DNA of 8,673 bases. It comes from Halarsenatibacter sp964630835. GTDB lineage: Bacteria; Bacillota; Halanaerobiia; Halanaerobiales; Halarsenatibacteraceae. The notes under the pieces are model-generated. The model worked only from the letters and a program-made list of their open reading frames with translations, was not told the DNA's origin and ran no database searches. The position numbers and the translations under genes were made by a program. Shown in pieces: positions 6,560 to 8,673 of this stretch; position 1 is the first letter of the stretch; each line of letters opens with the position of its first letter. The stretch is taken from NCBI GenBank assembly GCA_964630835.1, contig CAZVZM010000076.1, positions 1 to 8,673 on the forward strand. Reading direction: 5' to 3'.

Positions 6560-7027
6560 GTGGATAAAACGGACTGCGAGGAGAAAAACGAAGAGGAAAA
6601 TGTCGATATAGTTGTGCGCAACCTGCTTGAAATTTATCCTCCCCTGATGCGCAAAATAAATACCTGTGACTTCATGAAAGACCTCAATATAACTCCCAAT
6701 CTCTGCCGGATTCTTTTTATTTTGAAATATCAAGGCGAGATGACACTCTCACAGCTGAGTAAGCGCATGGTCATGAACCGCTCCAACTGCAGCAGGGCTG
6801 TGGATGAGCTTTACGAACTGGAATATGTGGATAGAAAGACCGATCCCGAGGACAGGCGGCGCATCCTGCTCACTCTCTCTACGGAGGGTAAAAAAGCCGT
6901 GGAAAAGCTGCAGTATAAAATAAGGGAGGAGATCAAATCCCATCTGAGCGAGCTCCCCGATCGGGATATTAAGAAACTCAGGAGTGCTTCAGAGGAGATA
7001 CACGAAATCCTCTCAAAGCTGAATTAA
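6560..7027 (+). CDS. MarR-family transcriptional regulator
   Basis: Cytoplasmic DNA-binding protein; 155 residues, normal for MarR. The start is GTG (6560-6562), with GAGGTGA (6549-6555) 4 nt upstream. An overlapping ATG at 6558 opens another frame that gives no MarR sequence. The winged helix-turn-helix spans about 45-110: helix MTLSQLSKRM (61-70), recognition helix from N73 to about V90, and wing DRKTDPEDRRRILLTLS (91-107) with the conserved D-x-R-R pattern. The flanking helices (15-43, 109-152) would form the dimer domain. It is divergent to a multi-component exporter, the classic arrangement for a MarR-type repressor relieved by the exported compound or by oxidation. It has four Cys (6, 36, 49, 77), C77 within the recognition helix, so redox sensing is possible but unproven. 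Confidence 0.9.
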   Translation: MDKTDCEEKNEEENVDIVVRNLLEIYPPLMRKINTCDFMKDLNITPNLCRILFILKYQGEMTLSQLSKRMVMNRSNCSRAVDELYELEYVDRKTDPEDRRRILLTLSTEGKKAVEKLQYKIREEIKSHLSELPDRDIKKLRSASEEIHEILSKLN

Positions 7028-7044
7028 CCGGTTGAATTGACCGG
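7028..7044. repeat. Short inverted repeat between convergent genes
   Basis: CCGGT (7028-7032) and ACCGG (7040-7044) lie directly after the marR stop and 10 bases from the end of the glpP-like gene. No U-run follows immediately on either strand, only scattered A/T bases. It may be a weak bidirectional terminator for the two convergent genes. Confidence 0.3.
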
Positions 7045-7053
7045 AATGAAAAA

Positions 7054-7632
7054 TTATTCTTTTTCCTCCTGCGGGCGATACCAGAGATTTTCCTTGCTGG
7101 TGGATATGGCAAAAACCCCCTGTTCGATGAGCTCATCTATCTCCTTCCGGCTGCGGATTAAGCCCCCGCCGATAACGGGACAACTCTGACTCACATTTTC
7201 CAGAAAATGGGGAGCGGCAATGCCGGGAAGGATCTCCACAGCATCGGGATTATAATTTTTGATAAGCTTTTTCCCGCTTTCAATAGCGGCAGAGTCAAGC
7301 AGGAAAAGCCGCTGCACGGCCATGAGATCCTGCTGGCCTGCAGCCTTAATGAGCCGGCTTTTAGTGGAAACTATCCCATCGCAGAGCTCGCGGCGCGCCA
7401 GATATTCAACAGCCTTTTCATCGCCGGCCAGACCTTCTATGAGGTCAAGATGAAGCAGCAGTATCTTATCATGCTCTCTAGCCTGACGGGAGATTTCATC
7501 TATGCTAAATATATCTCCGTCCAGCAAAAAAAGCATTATAACATCACTTCTCAAAGCTCGAGAAAGCTCATTTTCATTCCTGACCCCGGCAATAACGGGA
7601 TGCTCCTGAAAGTATGATTCAAGATGACGCAT
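7054..7632 (-). CDS. glpP: GlpP-like glycerol-3-phosphate responsive antiterminator
   Basis: A 192-residue protein, the same length as I recall for B. subtilis GlpP, and alignable end to end. Motifs: PVIAGVR (12-18), HLDLIEGLAGDEKAVEYL (61-78), DGIVSTKSRLIKAA (85-98), QRLFLLDSAAIESG (107-120), VEILPGIAAP (132-141), PVIGGGLIRSRKEI (152-165) and AISTSKENLW (175-184). The family has a phosphate-binding TIM-barrel-like fold. It binds glycerol-3-phosphate and then the leader RNA of glp genes, preventing early termination. I start at ATG 7630-7632, 8 nt after GGAGGAG. The ATG at 7659 lies upstream of that site and is too early. No glpF/K/D gene is in the window, so its target is elsewhere or different. 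A related regulator of another small-molecule pathway remains possible. Confidence 0.88.
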   Translation of the reverse strand: MRHLESYFQEHPVIAGVRNENELSRALRSDVIMLFLLDGDIFSIDEISRQAREHDKILLLHLDLIEGLAGDEKAVEYLARRELCDGIVSTKSRLIKAAGQQDLMAVQRLFLLDSAAIESGKKLIKNYNPDAVEILPGIAAPHFLENVSQSCPVIGGGLIRSRKEIDELIEQGVFAISTSKENLWYRPQEEKE

Positions 7633-7668
7633 CGGAAAAACTCCTCCTCCCAAAAGCATTCTATTTAT

Positions 7669-7797
7669 TCATCTCCTGCTGCCTGCCGTCTCTACGGCTT
7701 CAGTCATTATAAAATAGACACCGGCAGCAATCCTAAAAACCTCTTCATGTATATATTTTCTGTAATAGAAGCCCGATTCCTTTAAATACACCGGCAT
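7669..7797 (-). CDS. Possible small protein, 42 residues, upstream of glpP
   Basis: An ATG-started frame preceded by GAGGAAGAT (GAGG 5 nt from the ATG), ending 36 nt before the glpP start on the same strand. The product begins MPVYLKESGFYYRKYIHEEV, continues with a hydrophobic stretch (FRIAAGVYFIM, 21-31) and ends TEAVETAGSRR. I do not recognise it. Its reading looks protein-like and its spacing fits an operon with glpP. It is short, however, and a TATAAT (7711-7706) within it could equally be a glpP -10, though without a matching -35. Directly after that -10 lies a small hairpin GCCGT-AGAG-ACGGC (7698-7685). Confidence 0.35.
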   Translation of the reverse strand: MPVYLKESGFYYRKYIHEEVFRIAAGVYFIMTEAVETAGSRR

Positions 7798-7945
7798 ATC
7801 TTCCTCTAAACAGTTAAGGATGAAAATTTGCCATCAAAGATCTGTATCATTTTTGGAAATAATTCAAATTTTTTAAAAGTGTTCTCATAGCGGTCGCCAG
7901 AGGGGTTTTCGTCCTTTAGTGTGAATTTTAGCGAGAATATTTTTA
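7798..7945. other. Intergenic stretch with an unassigned minus-strand open frame
   Basis: Between the small minus-strand frame and the promoter of the HTH gene I find no certain gene. On the minus strand a stop-free stretch of 49 codons runs from 7955 to a TAG at 7806-7808. Its middle reads like protein (LKDENPSGDRYENTFKKFE), but it has no ATG, GTG or TTG start near its beginning and no ribosome site. Its first codons overlap the HTH gene's -35. It could be a decayed gene fragment or chance. No clear promoter for the glpP side was found here. Confidence 0.25.
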
Positions 7946-7974
7946 TTGATAAAATTTATTTTTCGTGTTATAAT
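7946..7974 (+). promoter_or_regulatory. Strong sigma-A promoter of the HTH gene
   Basis: TTGATA (7946-7951), a 17-nt spacer, then TATAAT (7969-7974) preceded by TG-T, an extended -10. The predicted start is about 7981, giving a leader of about 127 nt before the HTH start codon. It is the best promoter match in the window. Confidence 0.8.
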
Positions 7975-7981
7975 TTAATTC

Positions 7982-8003
7982 CTCAGAAGGAGAATTTTCT
8001 GAG
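7982..8003 (+). promoter_or_regulatory. Hairpin at the 5' end of the HTH-gene transcript
   Basis: CTCAGAA (7982-7988) and TTCTGAG (7997-8003) form a 7-bp stem with loop GGAGAATT, starting within one or two bases of the predicted mRNA 5' end. Such 5' hairpins often protect mRNA from decay; the GGAG in the loop could also bind a protein or ribosome. Further down the same leader is an imperfect dyad GTGACCATTGATCAC (8027-8041), a possible operator. Confidence 0.45.
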
Positions 8004-8107
8004 TCACAGGTAGAAATTTTTAAATTGTGACCATTGATCACCACTACAATTGAAAGAAGATTACAGCATTACACTCTTAGAAGCAGTGGGGGGGGTGAAT
8101 TTTTAGC

Positions 8108-8299
8108 ATGAAGTTATTTGACGTGCAAACCGCAGCCGGAGTTTTGGAGGTAAGTGAGGAGGAAATAAGAGAGCTCCTGAAAGAAGGTGAGCTGTCGGCA
8201 AGGAAATTCCATGGAAAATGGATGATATCGGAAAGACAGGTGCGTGAATACCTGGACAAAAGAGACGAAGAAAGGTTTTCTCTGCACTGGGGGTATTGA
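8108..8299 (+). CDS. Small helix-turn-helix protein, excisionase/MerR-like (HTH_17 type)
   Basis: A 63-residue cytoplasmic DNA-binding protein that is almost only a winged-helix domain. It reads LFDVQTAAGVLEVSEEEIRE (3-22), then LLKEGELSARKFHGKWMISE (23-42) and QVREYLDKRD (44-53). This is the usual excisionase-family pattern: helix, recognition helix, a wing with G-K-W, then a last helix. Start ATG 8108-8110 follows GGGGTGA by 9 nt. The Shine-Dalgarno region sits in an unusual run of eight G (8088-8095). Family members act as phage or element excisionases or as small regulators; no integrase or other mobile gene is visible here. It has its own strong promoter, a structured leader and a terminator downstream, so it is probably a single-gene transcript. 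Confidence 0.8.
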   Translation: MKLFDVQTAAGVLEVSEEEIRELLKEGELSARKFHGKWMISERQVREYLDKRDEERFSLHWGY

Positions 8300-8452
8300 C
8301 CGTCTTTAATAAAAATTAGCCATACCTGGGTGCTGGTTTTTGCAATTTTCCCCTTTTTGTTGTTTAAATCCTCAATCACTTTTTGGGTCATAACTTAACA
8401 GAAGTATCTGTCATAAGTGCTGGAGTAGAGAGCATATATAAATATCGAAAAA
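8300..8452. other. Non-coding stretch downstream of the HTH gene
   Basis: No convincing gene. A minus-strand ATG frame begins at 8391 (MTQKVIEDLNNKKGKIAKT...) but has no ribosome site, follows directly on a stop codon, and continues as an antisense reading of the whole HTH gene. I see only the 3' untranslated region of the HTH transcript up to its terminator. Confidence 0.4.
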
Positions 8453-8507
8453 ACACAAAAACCCGTCAGAGGCTCATGAAAAAGCAGCCTCCGGCGGGTT
8501 TTTGTGT
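8453..8507. terminator. Strong, likely bidirectional intrinsic terminator
   Basis: ACACAAAAACCCG (8453-8465) pairs perfectly with CGGGTTTTTGTGT (8495-8507). The stem continues through T-G, C-G, one A-C mismatch and GAGGCT/AGCCTC (8469-8474 with 8486-8491) to an 11-nt loop, about 21 pairs. The A and T runs within the outer stem give a U-run after the GC-rich core in both directions. It would end the HTH transcript. Confidence 0.85.
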
Positions 8508-8545
8508 GTAATCTCAGAGAGATCTTAAAGGGAGTGAAAAAACTC

Positions 8546-8579
8546 AAAAAAACAGACCCTGCGCTGCCCCCCGCAGAAC
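8546..8579 (-). terminator. Probable terminator for a minus-strand gene beyond the right edge
   Basis: Minus strand: CTGCG (8576-8572) pairs with CGCAG (8563-8559). G-U pairs extend the stem by up to three, and after a few bases seven T follow (8552-8546). Upstream on that strand a 19-codon open frame enters from the right edge and stops with TAA at 8616-8614, about 35 nt before the stem. It may be the tail of a gene, but is too short to call. Confidence 0.45.
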
Positions 8580-8609
8580 AGGAGTGAACCGAACCTAAAA
8601 AATCTCCTT

Positions 8610-8637
8610 TTGATTAAATCCTGTTTTGGTATATAAC
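8610..8637 (+). promoter_or_regulatory. Possible promoter reading out of the right edge
   Basis: TTGATT (8610-8615), a 16-nt spacer, then TATAAC (8632-8637), in an AT-rich stretch. No start codon with a ribosome site follows within the remaining 36 bases, so the gene it might serve is not visible. Confidence 0.3.
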
Positions 8638-8673
8638 ATATATTCTGCCTTTAGTTTGCTTATTTTGCTTGTT

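Noticed and set aside
7861..7920. Segment resembling a single CRISPR-type repeat (GTTCTCATAGCGG...)
   Set aside because: Only one copy, no spacers and no cas genes in the window.
8077..8391. 104-codon minus-strand frame over the HTH gene
   Set aside because: Two thirds is the antisense reading of a recognisable HTH gene, and there is no ribosome site; its first 34 residues look protein-like but match nothing I know.
8614..8673. 19-codon minus-strand open frame entering from the right edge
   Set aside because: It fits as a gene tail before the terminator at 8546-8579, but this length stays open by chance too often to call a gene.

Overview
The window most likely comes from a diderm (two-membrane) Firmicute, probably a halophilic anaerobe of the Halanaerobiales. 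The signs are a TolC-type outer-membrane channel next to a Firmicutes-type GlpP, strong AGGAGG-like ribosome binding sites, several TTG/GTG starts and very Glu/Asp-rich proteins. This placement is inference from protein style; there is no rRNA or marker gene.

Layout. The left edge holds the start of a HAD-type phosphatase gene (minus strand, cut by the edge), preceded by an operator-like tandem dyad. Bases 493-6003 are one tight minus-strand operon. In transcription order it encodes a TolC-related protein that seems to lack the barrel strands, a second TolC family protein with strand regions (interrupted by a 100-N assembly gap), a MacA/HlyD-type adaptor, a MacB/LolD-type ATPase and a MacB/FtsX-type permease. 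Together they make a complete tripartite export machine. Its substrate cannot be read from the sequence.

Upstream (6004-6559) is a dense control region. A divergent MarR-family gene (6560-7027, plus) has a clear sigma-A promoter. A strong minus-strand promoter (P1) faces the operon, but about 170 nt into its transcript lies a canonical intrinsic terminator, preceded by a long hairpin and a sequence able to form an antiterminator. After that terminator sits a second extended -10 promoter-like element (P2) that repeats the same -10-plus-operator module as P1. Either P1 makes a short RNA and P2 the mRNA, or P1 drives an attenuated leader. This is the most interesting part of the window.

Right part. 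A 192-residue GlpP-like antiterminator (minus), with no glycerol genes in view, is preceded by a possible 42-codon gene. A divergent 63-residue excisionase/MerR-like HTH protein (plus) has a near-ideal promoter, a hairpin at its predicted mRNA start and a strong terminator downstream. The last 170 bases hold a minus-strand terminator and a possible promoter leading out of the window.
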